This document shows positions 25,530 to 35,773 of a DNA stretch of 64,000 nt, in pieces. Position numbers and translations under genes: made by a program. The stretch's first letter is position 1. Each line of letters begins with the position of its first letter. Below the pieces are notes generated by a model. It searched no databases. It saw only the letters and a list, made by a program, of their open reading frames with translations, and was not told the DNA's origin. Source of the DNA: UBA3700 sp963592135 (lineage in GTDB: Bacteria > Bacillota > Clostridia > Christensenellales > UBA3700); the NCBI GenBank assembly GCA_963592135.1, contig CAVAVP010000016.1, positions 13,000-76,999 on the forward strand, given 5' to 3'.

Positions 25530-26402
25530 TTAAAATAATCCGTCTACAAAATCCTTTGCGTTAAATGGAATTAAATCATCAACGCCTTCACCAACGCCAC
25601 AAAAAACAACTGGCATTTCTTTTTCAGCAGAGATAGCAAATACTACGCCACCTTTTGCTGTACCATCTAATTTATTTAAAATAATTCCATCCATATCAAT
25701 AATTTCATCAAAAGCTTCTACTTGAGAAATTGCATTTTGTCCAGTTGTAGCATCAATTACAATATATGTTCTATAATCAGCATTAGGACATTCTTTTTCT
25801 ACAACCTTATTGATTTTAGAAAGCTCATTCATTAAATTTTTCTTGTTTTGCAATCTACCTGCCGTATCAATTAAAACAACATCTGTATTTTTAGCTTTTG
25901 CTGAGGCAAGTGCATCATAAACAACGGCTGCTGCATCAGACCCTTCTTCATGTTTAATTAAACGTAAATCTGATCTGTCCGCCCAGACTTGTAATTGTTC
26001 AGAAGCTGCTGCACGGAAAGTATCTGCAGCTGCTAAAACTACACTTTTCCCTTTATTTTTAAAATACCTACCAAGTTTACCTATAGCAGTTGTTTTTCCG
26101 ACGCCATTTACTCCAGCTACTAATATAATTAAAGGATAAGAATAAGGTTCAATTTCATAATCTATTTCCTCAACCATTGTTTCTCTTAAGAGTTCTCTTG
26201 CATCATCGGCTTTTTTAACTCTTTTTTCAAAGCATTTTTCTTTAAAGTTTTCGATTATTTGTTCAGAAGCTTCTGCTCCTAAATCGGCAGAAATTAATGC
26301 ATATTCTAAGTCTTCGTAAAACTCATCATCTAATTCCCTACCTGTAAATAGCGTGTAGATCTTTTTTTGAAATGCTTCCTTTATTTTACTAAAAAATCCC
26401 AT
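25530..26402 (-). CDS. ftsY: signal recognition particle receptor FtsY
   Basis: SRP GTPase receptor at the membrane. 290 residues: a short NG-type protein without the long acidic A domain of E. coli FtsY. GVNGVGKTTAIGKLGRYF, DTFRAAASEQL, DTAGRLQN and LNKLDGTAKGG are the GTPase motifs. Its ATG overlaps the smc stop by one base, the conserved smc-ftsY pair. Confidence 0.97.
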   Translation of the reverse strand: MGFFSKIKEAFQKKIYTLFTGRELDDEFYEDLEYALISADLGAEASEQIIENFKEKCFEKRVKKADDARELLRETMVEEIDYEIEPYSYPLIILVAGVNGVGKTTAIGKLGRYFKNKGKSVVLAAADTFRAAASEQLQVWADRSDLRLIKHEEGSDAAAVVYDALASAKAKNTDVVLIDTAGRLQNKKNLMNELSKINKVVEKECPNADYRTYIVIDATTGQNAISQVEAFDEIIDMDGIILNKLDGTAKGGVVFAISAEKEMPVVFCGVGEGVDDLIPFNAKDFVDGLF

Positions 26403-29400
26403 TATACTTTCTCCGCAACTGTTGTACTATGTTCAATAGCCTCTTTAATATTAACATTAACCATCTTAGATACACCCTTTTCTTGCATTGTTACACCAAA
26501 CAAGATATCTGATTTTTCCATTGTTGGCTTTCTATGCGTAATAACTATAAATTGTGTTTCTTTACTGAATTTCTTTAAGTACTTAGCATATATTCCTACG
26601 TTACCTTCATCAAGTGCTGCATCAACTTCATCTAAAACGCAAAAAGGAAGAGATCTTAATTTTAATATAGCAAACAATATAGCCATAGCTGTTAATGCTT
26701 GCTCTCCACCTGAGAATAATGCCATATGTTGAACTCTCTTTCCTGGTGGTTGTATCTTTACTTCAATGCCTGCATCTAATGGATCTTGGCCTTCTTCTGG
26801 CTCTAGGATTTCTAATCTTCCAGTGCCGCCGCCGAATAATTCCTTAAATACCTCTTGGAAGTTTTCATTTATCTTATTAAATTCAGTAGTAAATTTCTCT
26901 AATATATCTTTAGATAAGTCATCTATAACTTTCTTACAATCAGCCTCAGCCTTGATTAAGTCATCATACTCAGTCTTTTTTGCATCAAAACGTTCTTTTT
27001 CTTCCTCAAATTGTTGAACTGCATCTAAGTTTACTGGTCCAATACTTGCCTTTGTTGCTTTTAGTGATTTAATCTTCGTTTGAGCTTCTACATAATCAAA
27101 TTCATCAATTTTTAACTCTAAGCAAGAATCATAATCAAGTTCATAATCCTCTTTTATTCTATTTTCAAGGTTTAACATCTTTTCATCAATGCTTATTAAA
27201 CTTGCCTCTGCTTTAGCCTTTTTATCTGTAAAATCAACTATACTACTTGAAATTTCATCTTTCTTTGTAGTTACGTTCTTTAATTCTTCAATAATTTCAT
27301 TTTTTCTACTATTGTATTTATCTATAACAGCTTCAATTTCACTTAATCTCTTTAAGTCTTCCTTAGAAATAACAGTTCTTCTAATACTTATATCTGCTTG
27401 ATTAATATTTGTTTCATTAGTCTTTAAAACGCCACGACAAATTTCAATTTCAGTGTTAGTAGAATTCTTTTCTTTTTCTAGTCTTTCTATAGTTGCTTGT
27501 TGAGTCCTAATATCATTTTCAAGTTCTTGAATTTTCATCTTCATTTCAAGAATCTTAGCATCTAATTTATTCTTTTCTTCCTTTTTAGAGTTAAAGTAGT
27601 CTCTACCAGTTTTAGCTTCACCATCTTTTCCTACCTTATCCACAGTTATGGAATCACTTTGAGCATTCGCTCTATTTAATGCTTCATTTATTATATTTAT
27701 AGAATCTTCAACTTTCTTTTTATTTTCTAATGCCTTATCTTTTGAATTATTTAAATCAATAATAATATTTACGATAGCTTCATATCTACCATTATCTTGA
27801 AGATACTTCTTAACTGCTTCACTGAACTCTTTTTCATATTCATCAAGTTGATCATTTATATCTTCTTTTTCTTCTTTATATTCTTTATATTTAGCACTTA
27901 ATTCATTATACTTTTTAGCAACTTCGTTGTATTCTTTCTTTAATTGTTTTAACTTATCTTCTTGTGCAATAAGTCCAGTTGTAGTTGCCTTTTGAGAACC
28001 ACCAGAGATAGAACCTGTAGTATTTAAAATTTCACCATCTAATGTTACTATCTTAACTTGATAATGATATTTTCTTGCAATCTCAATAGCATTATCTATT
28101 GTATCTATAACAACAGTATTTCCTAAAAGTCCTGCAAAAATAACATTGAATTTTGGATCATAAGAGATTAATTTACTTGCAACACCTAAACATCCTTTTT
28201 CTCTAACAATGCTTAAACATGTTGGATCTAATTCTCTTGGTCTATAAGATGTTAAAGGCAAGAATGTAATTCTTCCAATTCTATTTTGTTTTTGATATTG
28301 TATTAAATCTCTTGCTGTATATTCATCATTAACAATAATATTTTGAAGTGCATTTCCAAGTGCTGCTTCAATTGCAAGTTGAAGTCTGTCTTCAACCTTT
28401 ATAACTGAAGCTACAACACCTAAAATCTTTTGTTTAATTTTTGGGTCAGTATCTGCTGCCTTTAATAATTGTTGTACAGGAGCCGCAAATCCTTCATGGT
28501 TTTTAACCATTTCATCTAAGTAGTTAATTTTACCAAGTCTTAGTGAGGCATCTTCTCTTAATTTATTAATAGTCTCCTCTGCCTCGTCTATTAAATCTAT
28601 AAGTTCAGCGTTTCTGTTTGAAAGTTTTTCAATTGTTGCTTCAAGATTATCTCTTGTTGTTTTAGACTTATTTACAGCTTTTTCTAATTCATCACTAATC
28701 TTTTCATTATTATCTATCTTTTCATCAAGAGATTTAATTTCTTCTTCAATCTCATGTAATCTTTCTTTTTGGGCTTCTGCTTGACCTTGAATTTTTCCTA
28801 AGTTAGCTTTAATATCTCCAACTGATTCTAAAAGCTTATTAATTTCAGAATTTTTATCTTCAAGAGCTTGCTCTCTATCTAAAATTTCTTTCATTAATTC
28901 GTTTTGAACTTTTATTGATTCATTATAATCTTTTTCAATGTCTAATTTTTCTTCATTATCCATTGAAATTTTATTTTTTGCATCTCTAATTTCTCTGTCT
29001 TTGTCTCTTATGTCCTGCTCTAGTTTTGCAAGTCTATCTGAATAATCTTGTTTAGTATTTAAAAGTCCTTCTTTCTTTGCCAGCAAAGTATTTCCTTGAC
29101 CTGTTATGCTTTCTTTTTTAACAGCAAGTTTTGTTTGCTCAGCCATTATTTCACTTAATTTTGCATCTATGGCTTGTTGCTCATCTGTTAGTTTATCAAA
29201 CTTTTCATTCCATTCCTTTGAATCTATATCAAGTTTTGCTAAGCTTTCTATATATGCTTTTATTTTTGCATTTATCTTTTCTTTTTGAGCAACATTATTT
29301 TCCTTTTGGAACAAATACGCATTAGCCTCTAAAACTTTTAAATCCGCAACAATTGATGTGTATTTCTTTGCATTCTCAGCTTGTTTTTCCAATGAGGTTA

Positions 29401-30013
29401 AGTTTCTTTGCATTTCTGCCATTAAACTTTCTATTGTCTTTTTATTAGTTTCATATTCTTCAAGGTTTCTCATTGCATCACGTCTTGCAATTTTACTACC
29501 AAGTACACCCGCTGCATCTTCGAATATTGCACGTCTATTTTCTGGCTTTGCACTAATAATTTCTGCAATTTTGCCTTGACCAATAATAGAATAACCTTCT
29601 CTTCCTAAACCTGTTCCTCTTACAATTGCTCTTATATCCGTATATCTAGCTCTAACTCCGTTTATAGAATATTCTGAACTATCATCTCTATACATTTTAC
29701 GTGAAATTGTAACCTCATCCATTTCAAGTGTTGGGAAAATTCTATTAGAACCTGCGTTGTTAAATCTTAAAGAAACTTCAGCATATGACATTGATTTACG
29801 TTTTTCAGTACCGGCAAAGATGACATCTGACATCTTTTTACCACGCAATAACTTGACACTTTGTTCACCAAGTACCCATCTTATTGCATCTACGATATTA
29901 CTCTTTCCGCATCCATTTGGTCCTACAATAGCTGTAATACCATCATTAAAAGATACAGAAACCTTATCCGCAAATGACTTAAACCCGTAAAATTCTATGC
30001 CTTCAAACTTCAT
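26402..30013 (-). CDS. smc: chromosome segregation protein SMC
   Basis: 1203 residues. N-terminal ATPase half with Walker A GPNGCGKSN (31-39), two long coiled-coil arms, a hinge around residues 500-660 (ending near SGSISGGSQK), and the C-terminal half with signature FSGGEQALTAMAIL and Walker B FCVLDEVDAALD. It forms the condensin ring with ScpA and ScpB, which are not in the window. Preceded by AAAGGATT. Upstream is a short gap holding a TATAAT-like box but no convincing -35. Confidence 0.98.
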   Translation of the reverse strand: MKFEGIEFYGFKSFADKVSVSFNDGITAIVGPNGCGKSNIVDAIRWVLGEQSVKLLRGKKMSDVIFAGTEKRKSMSYAEVSLRFNNAGSNRIFPTLEMDEVTISRKMYRDDSSEYSINGVRARYTDIRAIVRGTGLGREGYSIIGQGKIAEIISAKPENRRAIFEDAAGVLGSKIARRDAMRNLEEYETNKKTIESLMAEMQRNLTSLEKQAENAKKYTSIVADLKVLEANAYLFQKENNVAQKEKINAKIKAYIESLAKLDIDSKEWNEKFDKLTDEQQAIDAKLSEIMAEQTKLAVKKESITGQGNTLLAKKEGLLNTKQDYSDRLAKLEQDIRDKDREIRDAKNKISMDNEEKLDIEKDYNESIKVQNELMKEILDREQALEDKNSEINKLLESVGDIKANLGKIQGQAEAQKERLHEIEEEIKSLDEKIDNNEKISDELEKAVNKSKTTRDNLEATIEKLSNRNAELIDLIDEAEETINKLREDASLRLGKINYLDEMVKNHEGFAAPVQQLLKAADTDPKIKQKILGVVASVIKVEDRLQLAIEAALGNALQNIIVNDEYTARDLIQYQKQNRIGRITFLPLTSYRPRELDPTCLSIVREKGCLGVASKLISYDPKFNVIFAGLLGNTVVIDTIDNAIEIARKYHYQVKIVTLDGEILNTTGSISGGSQKATTTGLIAQEDKLKQLKKEYNEVAKKYNELSAKYKEYKEEKEDINDQLDEYEKEFSEAVKKYLQDNGRYEAIVNIIIDLNNSKDKALENKKKVEDSINIINEALNRANAQSDSITVDKVGKDGEAKTGRDYFNSKKEEKNKLDAKILEMKMKIQELENDIRTQQATIERLEKEKNSTNTEIEICRGVLKTNETNINQADISIRRTVISKEDLKRLSEIEAVIDKYNSRKNEIIEELKNVTTKKDEISSSIVDFTDKKAKAEASLISIDEKMLNLENRIKEDYELDYDSCLELKIDEFDYVEAQTKIKSLKATKASIGPVNLDAVQQFEEEKERFDAKKTEYDDLIKAEADCKKVIDDLSKDILEKFTTEFNKINENFQEVFKELFGGGTGRLEILEPEEGQDPLDAGIEVKIQPPGKRVQHMALFSGGEQALTAMAILFAILKLRSLPFCVLDEVDAALDEGNVGIYAKYLKKFSKETQFIVITHRKPTMEKSDILFGVTMQEKGVSKMVNVNIKEAIEHSTTVAEKV

Positions 30014-30108
30014 TTAAATCCTTTGTTTTTAACACTAAAATAATGTGTAACGAAAATCACACATATATAATATTATCATATTATACCCATATTTTAAAAT
30101 GAAAAAAT

Positions 30109-30780
30109 CTAAATATTTAAAAACTTTTTAGCTGCCTCAATCTCGGCATCTTCCTTTGATCTTCCACTTCCTAAACTGCACTTTTTATCGTTAATATATA
30201 AAATTGCCTCAAATAAATGTTCATTCTTTTTTGTATCATAAGAAATTTCTCTAAGTCCATACCTTACAAGTCCTGGATATTTTTCATTCAGTTTTGACTT
30301 ATAATCTATTTTGTTTAAAACTTCTATATTATTAAAACAATCTTTTAAAAGTTCAAGTACAAAAGTTCGTGTTATATCTAAAGAATTCGAATCTAGATAT
30401 ATTGCGGCAATAATTGACTCTACAACATCAGATAGCGTTTTTTTACCACCTACACTCCCTTTACCTAAAAAAATACAATCTTGAAGTAAAATACTATTTG
30501 CAACAGGTGTTAGGCCTTCTTCTGATACTAAATTAGCACGCTTTTTAGTCAGTTCTTTTTCTGTATCTAGTGGATAATCTTTATATAACTTTTCTGCGAC
30601 TATCATATTTATTAATGAGTCGCCTAAAAACTCTAGTCTATTATAATCTTCAATTCCTCTTTGATTTGCATAAGAAGCATGTGTTAAAGCAGTTTCAATT
30701 AATGAAACATCCTTAAAAACATATCCACACTTTTCATATATTACTTTTTGTGCCTTTTCAACCTTTTGAGAATCAGTCAT
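30109..30780 (-). CDS. rnc: ribonuclease III
   Basis: Double-strand-specific endonuclease for rRNA and mRNA processing. 223 residues: catalytic domain with NRLEFLGDSLINM and a C-terminal double-stranded RNA-binding domain ending in SKEDAEIEAAKKFL. Overlaps the plsX end by 8 bp. smc follows after a 95-bp gap with a weak hairpin (ATGTGT 30043-30048 / ACACAT 30059-30064). Confidence 0.97.
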   Translation of the reverse strand: MTDSQKVEKAQKVIYEKCGYVFKDVSLIETALTHASYANQRGIEDYNRLEFLGDSLINMIVAEKLYKDYPLDTEKELTKKRANLVSEEGLTPVANSILLQDCIFLGKGSVGGKKTLSDVVESIIAAIYLDSNSLDITRTFVLELLKDCFNNIEVLNKIDYKSKLNEKYPGLVRYGLREISYDTKKNEHLFEAILYINDKKCSLGSGRSKEDAEIEAAKKFLNI

Positions 30781-31780
30781 CTACCTTTAAACCTTTTTCT
30801 ATTAATTCACATACATTCTTTTGAGCCATGGTAGCAGCTTGCATAATAGCTGCTTTAAATGGCACTTCTTTGCTTGAGCCATGTGCCTTTACGATCACTT
30901 TTTTACAACCAAGCAGTACTGCTCCACCAACCTCATCTGTTGACATTTTATTTTTAACACTCTTTAGAGCAGGTTTTAGCAATAAGTATCCAATTTTTGC
31001 TCTTAATCCACCATTTAAAATAGCTTCTTTTATCATAGCAAATAAATTCTTACATGCACCTTCTGTAGACTTAATTGCAATATTTCCCGCAAATCCATCG
31101 CAAACTATTACATCTACCTTTCCTGATACAAAATCTGTTGGCTCAACATTTCCTATAAAGTTTAATGCTTTTTCATTCTTTAATAGTTGGTGTACCTCTT
31201 TAGTAAGAGCACAACCTTTTTCTTCTTCAGCACCATTATTTAAAAGACCAATTTTCGGATTATCTATATTAAATAATGATTTAACATATACATTCCCCAT
31301 TATTGCAAATTCTTTTAACATATTAGGTTTACAATCTACATTTGCGCCAGCATCACAAACAATTGTATATTTTCCATTAACAAGTGTTGGCACGATAGGA
31401 GCAAGCATAGCACGGGTTACACCATCAATCAGTTTTACAAGAAGTGTTCCTCCACACAAAAGCGCTCCCGTATTTCCAGATGATACCATACCATCGTATT
31501 CTCCCTCACATAAAGCCTTAAGGCCTACAACCATAGAAGAATCTTTTTTTCTTCTAATTGCCATAACAGGATGATCATCATTTGTAATAACATCTGTTGC
31601 ATCTAATATTTCAACTTGGGATTTGTTATACGATAAAGCACTTAACACTTTTTCTATTTCATTTCTTTTTCCGGCTAAAGAAACTCTTAAATCTTTATTT
31701 TCATTTATCGCAAGAACGGCTCCTTTAACTGGTGCTTCTGGGCAATTATCTCCACCAAAACAATCTACTATAATTTTCAT
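30773..31780 (-). CDS. plsX: phosphate acyltransferase PlsX
   Basis: Makes acyl-phosphate from acyl-ACP, the fatty-acid donor for PlsY in phospholipid synthesis. 335 residues with DCFGGDNCPEAPVKGA at the start and the family motifs SGNTGALL and VCDGFAGNIAIKS. First gene of plsX-rnc with its own promoter. In many Firmicutes acpP lies between plsX and rnc; it is not here. Confidence 0.97.
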   Translation of the reverse strand: MKIIVDCFGGDNCPEAPVKGAVLAINENKDLRVSLAGKRNEIEKVLSALSYNKSQVEILDATDVITNDDHPVMAIRRKKDSSMVVGLKALCEGEYDGMVSSGNTGALLCGGTLLVKLIDGVTRAMLAPIVPTLVNGKYTIVCDAGANVDCKPNMLKEFAIMGNVYVKSLFNIDNPKIGLLNNGAEEEKGCALTKEVHQLLKNEKALNFIGNVEPTDFVSGKVDVIVCDGFAGNIAIKSTEGACKNLFAMIKEAILNGGLRAKIGYLLLKPALKSVKNKMSTDEVGGAVLLGCKKVIVKAHGSSKEVPFKAAIMQAATMAQKNVCELIEKGLKVDD

Positions 31781-31872
31781 TAATCTACCTCTTTTTGTAT
31801 ATATTGTTAGTATATCAAAATTCTATTAAAAATAATATTAAATAATCTGAATCTCAAGCAAAAAAAATAAAT

Positions 31873-31901
31873 AACATAAAATCATTCAAATTAGCCGTCA
31901 A
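31873..31901 (-). promoter_or_regulatory. plsX promoter
   Basis: Minus-strand TTGACG (31896-31901), 17-nt spacer, TATGTT (31873-31878), leaving a leader of about 85 nt before plsX. No FapR-like inverted repeat is obvious. Confidence 0.5.
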
Positions 31902-31956
31902 GTCGTTTTTTTCGTCTTTACGATTGAATAACTATTTTTTGTCTTTTGATATAAAC

Positions 31957-31989
31957 AAAAAAAGACTGTTAAGTTTTATCCTAACAGTC
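31957..31989 (-). terminator. terminator of rpmF
   Basis: GACTGTTA (31964-31971) pairs with TAACAGTC (31982-31989). Minus-strand T-run at 31957-31963. Confidence 0.85.
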
Positions 31990-32012
31990 CTAATTTTATT
32001 AACAATTAAATG

Positions 32013-32198
32013 TTATTTTGCCTCTTTCTTTGAAACTACTTCAACACCATCATAATAACCACAATTTGGGCAAACTTGATGATTTTTCTTTAGTTCATGA
32101 CAATGAGGACATTCTACTAAAGCTGGAGCTGAGATTTTCCAGTTAGCTGCTCTTGTATGCTTTCTTTCTTTAGATGTTTTTCTCTTTGGTACTGCCAT
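32013..32198 (-). CDS. rpmF: 50S ribosomal protein L32 (zinc-binding form)
   Basis: 61 residues. AVPKRKTSKERKHTRAANW at the start, then CPHCHELK and CPNCGYY, so the four-cysteine zinc form (C+). The ribosome site GGAGGTGA is strong. It has its own consensus promoter and a terminator, so it is monocistronic, but sits upstream of plsX as in most bacteria. Confidence 0.98.
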   Translation of the reverse strand: MAVPKRKTSKERKHTRAANWKISAPALVECPHCHELKKNHQVCPNCGYYDGVEVVSKKEAK

Positions 32199-32242
32199 TT
32201 TAAGTCACCTCCAACTATACTTCTTCGTTAAAATGCTTTATC

Positions 32243-32271
32243 ATTTTATATTATTTAATTTTTTATGTCAA
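32243..32271 (-). promoter_or_regulatory. rpmF promoter
   Basis: Minus-strand TTGACA (32266-32271), 17-nt spacer, TAAAAT (32243-32248). Confidence 0.7.
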
Positions 32272-32285
32272 ACAAAAATCTATAA

Positions 32286-33491
32286 TTATATTTTCTCTAC
32301 AATAGATTTTGTTTCTCTTGCAATTACTAACTCTTCATTTGTTGGAATAACTAGTACTCTAACATGTGATCCTTCAGCTGTTAAATCGCACCAATTTCCA
32401 CGAGGATTCTTTGCATTTTTCTCTTTATCTATCTTGATACCTAAGAACTCAAGATTATCTGTTATTGATTCTCTTGATTCATAAGCATTTTCTCCTATAC
32501 CACCTGTAAATACTAAACAGTCAAGACCATTCATTGCAGCAGCATATGCTCCAATATACTTTTGTGTTTGATATACAAATATTTCAAGAGCTAAAGCTGC
32601 TCTTTCATTTCCTTCAGCCTTTGCTGCATATAAATCTCTTGAATCTGAAGATACACCAGATACTCCTAAATATCCACACTTTTTATTTAAATATGTTACA
32701 GTTTCAGCAAATGTCATACCTTTTAGTTTAGCTAAAGTTTCTGCAGCACCTACATCAATATCTCCACAACGTGTTCCCATTGGGATGCCTGCAAGTGGTG
32801 TCATACCCATTGATGTATCAATAGATTTTCCATTCTTAACAGCAGTAATTGACGAACCATTACCTAAATGACATGTAACAATATTTTCATATGGAAGATT
32901 TTTAGATTTTAAGTACTTAATAGCTTCTTCTGATACATACTTATGAGATGAACCATGAGCACCATATCTACGAACTTTGTACTTTTTATAATCTTCATAA
33001 TCTATAGCATAAAGTTCTGCCTTGTTTGGCATTGTTGCATGGAAACCAGTATCTAAAACTATTACATTTGGAATATTTGGCAACAATTCTCTACATGCCT
33101 TAATACAAGATAAGTGAGCTGGATCATGTAAAGGAGCAAAATATGTGTTTGCTTCAAGTTCTTTAATTACTTTTTCATTAACAAGTGTTGAATGTAAGTA
33201 TGTTTCACCAGCATTTACGTATCTATGACCAAAAGCTGCAATTTCATTTAAAGACTTAATAACACCCATCTTTTCATCTAACAATAATTTGAAAGATAAT
33301 TCTAGTGCTTCTATATGGTCTTTTAGATCTTGCATTATTACATGCTTTTCGCCTTTTGATTTATATGTTATTTTAGTTCCTCCAATACCAATTCTTTCAA
33401 TACCACCATTGCATAAAGATTCTTCTGTAGACATATCTATTAATTGGAATTTTAAAGAAGAACTACCTGCATTAACTACTAATATTTTCAT
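32286..33491 (-). CDS. ackA: acetate kinase
   Basis: Makes ATP and acetate from acetyl phosphate, the energy-yielding end of acetogenic fermentation. 401 residues from the ATG at 33491, with KILVVNAGSSSLKF, the HRYVNAG and GHLGNGSS motifs, and FTGGIGENA near the end. A longer frame opens with GTG at 33506, but that GTGAGGAAA is the Shine-Dalgarno for the ATG. Follows pta by 24 bp, the standard pta-ackA operon. Confidence 0.98.
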   Translation of the reverse strand: MKILVVNAGSSSLKFQLIDMSTEESLCNGGIERIGIGGTKITYKSKGEKHVIMQDLKDHIEALELSFKLLLDEKMGVIKSLNEIAAFGHRYVNAGETYLHSTLVNEKVIKELEANTYFAPLHDPAHLSCIKACRELLPNIPNVIVLDTGFHATMPNKAELYAIDYEDYKKYKVRRYGAHGSSHKYVSEEAIKYLKSKNLPYENIVTCHLGNGSSITAVKNGKSIDTSMGMTPLAGIPMGTRCGDIDVGAAETLAKLKGMTFAETVTYLNKKCGYLGVSGVSSDSRDLYAAKAEGNERAALALEIFVYQTQKYIGAYAAAMNGLDCLVFTGGIGENAYESRESITDNLEFLGIKIDKEKNAKNPRGNWCDLTAEGSHVRVLVIPTNEELVIARETKSIVEKI

Positions 33492-33515
33492 ATGTTTTTT
33501 CCTCACCCTTCTAGA

Positions 33516-34523
33516 TTATTCTGCTTGACAAGCAGTAACTGCAACAGTGTTTATAATTTCTTCAACGTCGCATCCTCTTGATAAATCATTTAATGGTTTA
33601 GCAAAACCTTGACATACAGGTCCAATTGCCTTATAACCGCCAAATCTTTGTGCAATCTTATAACCAATATTACCAGCGTTAATATTTGGGAATACAAATA
33701 CATTTGCATGTCCTGCAACACTTGAACCTGGAGCCTTTAATGCAGCTACCTTTGGAGATACTGCAGCATCAAATTGGAACTCGCCATCAATAGCAAGACT
33801 TGGTGCAGCCTCTTTAGCAATCGCTACGGCTTCTTGAACCTTTGGAACAGATTTAAAGAATTTATCATCATTACCAGAACCCTTTGTCGAGAAAGATAAC
33901 ATAGCAACCTTTGGTTCGATTCCTGTGATTGTCTTTGCTGTATTTGCTGAAGATATAGCAATATCTGCAAGTTGTTGAGCATCTGGCTCAATATTAATTG
34001 CACAATCAGCAAAAACTGCAACACCATCTTCATTATATGGATGTGGAAGATTTTCATCTGCAATCATAATAAAACAAGATGAAACTGTCTTAACACCTGG
34101 TGCTGTTTTAATTACTTGTAAACCTGGTCTTAATGTATTTGCTGTTGAATGACATGCACCTGATACGTAACCGTCAACGTCGCCGGCCTTTAACATTAAA
34201 GCACCAAACATTGTTCTATCCTCAGCTTGAATTGCAGCTTGTTCTTCTGTCATCCCTTTAGCTTTTCTGCTTTCATATAAGATATTTGCATATTCTTTAG
34301 TTTTTTCACTTGTTTTTGGATCAATAAGTGTAATTCCACTTAAATCTACATCTGGAGCCACCTTTTTACATTCAGCTTCATTTCCTACTAATACAATTTT
34401 AGCTATTCCTAATTTTGTAACTTCCGCAGCAGCTCTTACAACTCTTTCATCCTCGCCTTCGCAAAGAACTATTGTCTTATTTAAAGCTTTTGCTTTATTT
34501 CTAATACTTTCAATTAAACTCAT
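33516..34523 (-). CDS. pta: phosphate acetyltransferase
   Basis: Converts acetyl-CoA and phosphate to acetyl phosphate. 335 residues: the short, catalytic-domain-only form. Motifs include EGEDERVVRAA, SGACHSTANTLRPGLQ, FANVFVFPN-like region (HANVFVFPNINAGN) and KPLNDLSRGC at the end. GGAGGCTAGAAT precedes the ATG. Divergent from tmcAL across 95 bp. Confidence 0.97.
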   Translation of the reverse strand: MSLIESIRNKAKALNKTIVLCEGEDERVVRAAAEVTKLGIAKIVLVGNEAECKKVAPDVDLSGITLIDPKTSEKTKEYANILYESRKAKGMTEEQAAIQAEDRTMFGALMLKAGDVDGYVSGACHSTANTLRPGLQVIKTAPGVKTVSSCFIMIADENLPHPYNEDGVAVFADCAINIEPDAQQLADIAISSANTAKTITGIEPKVAMLSFSTKGSGNDDKFFKSVPKVQEAVAIAKEAAPSLAIDGEFQFDAAVSPKVAALKAPGSSVAGHANVFVFPNINAGNIGYKIAQRFGGYKAIGPVCQGFAKPLNDLSRGCDVEEIINTVAVTACQAE

Positions 34524-34576
34524 ATTCTAGCCTCCAAAAACTTTATTTATATAACTATTTTTAATATAATATAGAT

Positions 34577-34606
34577 ATTATACGCATCTTGAGTGATTAA
34601 AGTAAA
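34577..34606 (-). promoter_or_regulatory. candidate pta-ackA promoter
   Basis: Minus-strand TTTACT (34601-34606), 18-nt spacer, TATAAT (34577-34582). It overlaps the region in which the divergent tmcAL promoter must also lie. Confidence 0.45.
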
Positions 34607-34618
34607 GGAAATTAAACG

Positions 34619-35764
34619 ATGAGAATAGGTTTTATAGTAGCAGAATACAATCCACTTCATAATGGTCATGTTAAACATATTCAAAAGACAAAAGAAGATC
34701 TTCATTGCGATAGTATAGTTGTTGTAATGAGTGGCGATATAGTGCAACGTGGCGAACTTGCAATTGTAGATAAATACACAAGAGCTACGTGGGCGATAGA
34801 AGCTGGAGCTGATATGGTTATTGAACTTCCGGTTGAATATACTCTAGGCTCAGCACAAGTATTTGCAACCGGGGCTAGTAAAATTATATCTTATTTTGAC
34901 GCAGAAAAATATATTTCCTTCGGTTCAGAATGTGGTAGCACTTATGTTTTAGAAAAAGTTGTAGAAATGTTAGACTCCGAAGAAAATCAAGGATATATAA
35001 GAGAGTTTTTAAACGCTGGAAATACATATGCAAAAGCAAATACTCTTGCCTTTTCAAAATATCTAAATACACATGGTATCGACCAATCAATTGCATCAGT
35101 TTTAGATTCGCCAAACAACATTCTTGGCCTAGAATATATCCGTGCAATCAAATACATGGACGTAAAACCATACACAATAGCAAGAGAAGGATCATATAAT
35201 AATTCTTTAGATAAAGACAATCCTTCTGCGCTTTCTATACGAGAAGCTCTTTATAAAAAGGCCCCTATATTTGATATGATTCCATCCTTTGTTGCAAAAG
35301 ATTTAGGAAACGTTAAAGATAATCGTGAAAAATTGTTTAGTGTTATTAAATATGAACTTTCAAAGAAACAAAACTTAGATAAAATTTTTGGAATGCATGA
35401 GGGACTTCACAATAGATTCTTATCCTTTCTATCTAAAAGTTCTACATATGCAGAGTTTATGCAAAACGTAAAAACAAAGAGATTTACAATGACATCGCTA
35501 TCAAGATCTTTAATGTGTGCTCTTATAGATAACACCTACACTTTAGATCAAGTTTTAGACTTAGATGTAAATTATATAAATGTTTTAGCAGTAAAAGATA
35601 AAAAACAAAATCTATTATCTTCAATTGATACAAATGTAGTTACGAAACCTAGTGAACTTGCAAAACTAAAAGATAGAGTTGACACAACTCTTCAAAATAA
35701 ATCTGAATCTTTATTTAAGGCAATAAACTATGAATATGAGCCTTATATGCGTATTGTAAAATAA
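34619..35764 (+). CDS. tmcAL: tRNA(Met) cytidine acetate ligase TmcAL (YlbM)
   Basis: Uses ATP and acetate to form N4-acetylcytidine at the wobble position of elongator tRNA-Met, by way of acetyl-adenylate, as shown for the B. subtilis family member. 381 residues with the nucleotidyltransferase motif AEYNPLHNGH (His14, His17), SGDIVQRGELAI, and LGLEYIRAI. AAAGGA lies 8 nt before the ATG. It is divergent from pta-ackA, whose product is acetate, an arrangement also seen in other Firmicutes. Confidence 0.93.
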   Translation: MRIGFIVAEYNPLHNGHVKHIQKTKEDLHCDSIVVVMSGDIVQRGELAIVDKYTRATWAIEAGADMVIELPVEYTLGSAQVFATGASKIISYFDAEKYISFGSECGSTYVLEKVVEMLDSEENQGYIREFLNAGNTYAKANTLAFSKYLNTHGIDQSIASVLDSPNNILGLEYIRAIKYMDVKPYTIAREGSYNNSLDKDNPSALSIREALYKKAPIFDMIPSFVAKDLGNVKDNREKLFSVIKYELSKKQNLDKIFGMHEGLHNRFLSFLSKSSTYAEFMQNVKTKRFTMTSLSRSLMCALIDNTYTLDQVLDLDVNYINVLAVKDKKQNLLSSIDTNVVTKPSELAKLKDRVDTTLQNKSESLFKAINYEYEPYMRIVK

Positions 35765-35773
35765 ATAAAAAAA

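Noticed and set aside
33492..33506. Longer AckA from GTG at 33506
   Set aside because: The GTGAGGAAA is the Shine-Dalgarno of the conserved ATG start (KILVVNAGSSS).
34987..35220. Minus-strand open frames opposite tmcAL, and similar frames opposite other long genes such as smc, aspS and pdp
   Set aside because: No ribosome sites, no family signal, low-complexity composition; they mirror the coding strand of a clear gene.
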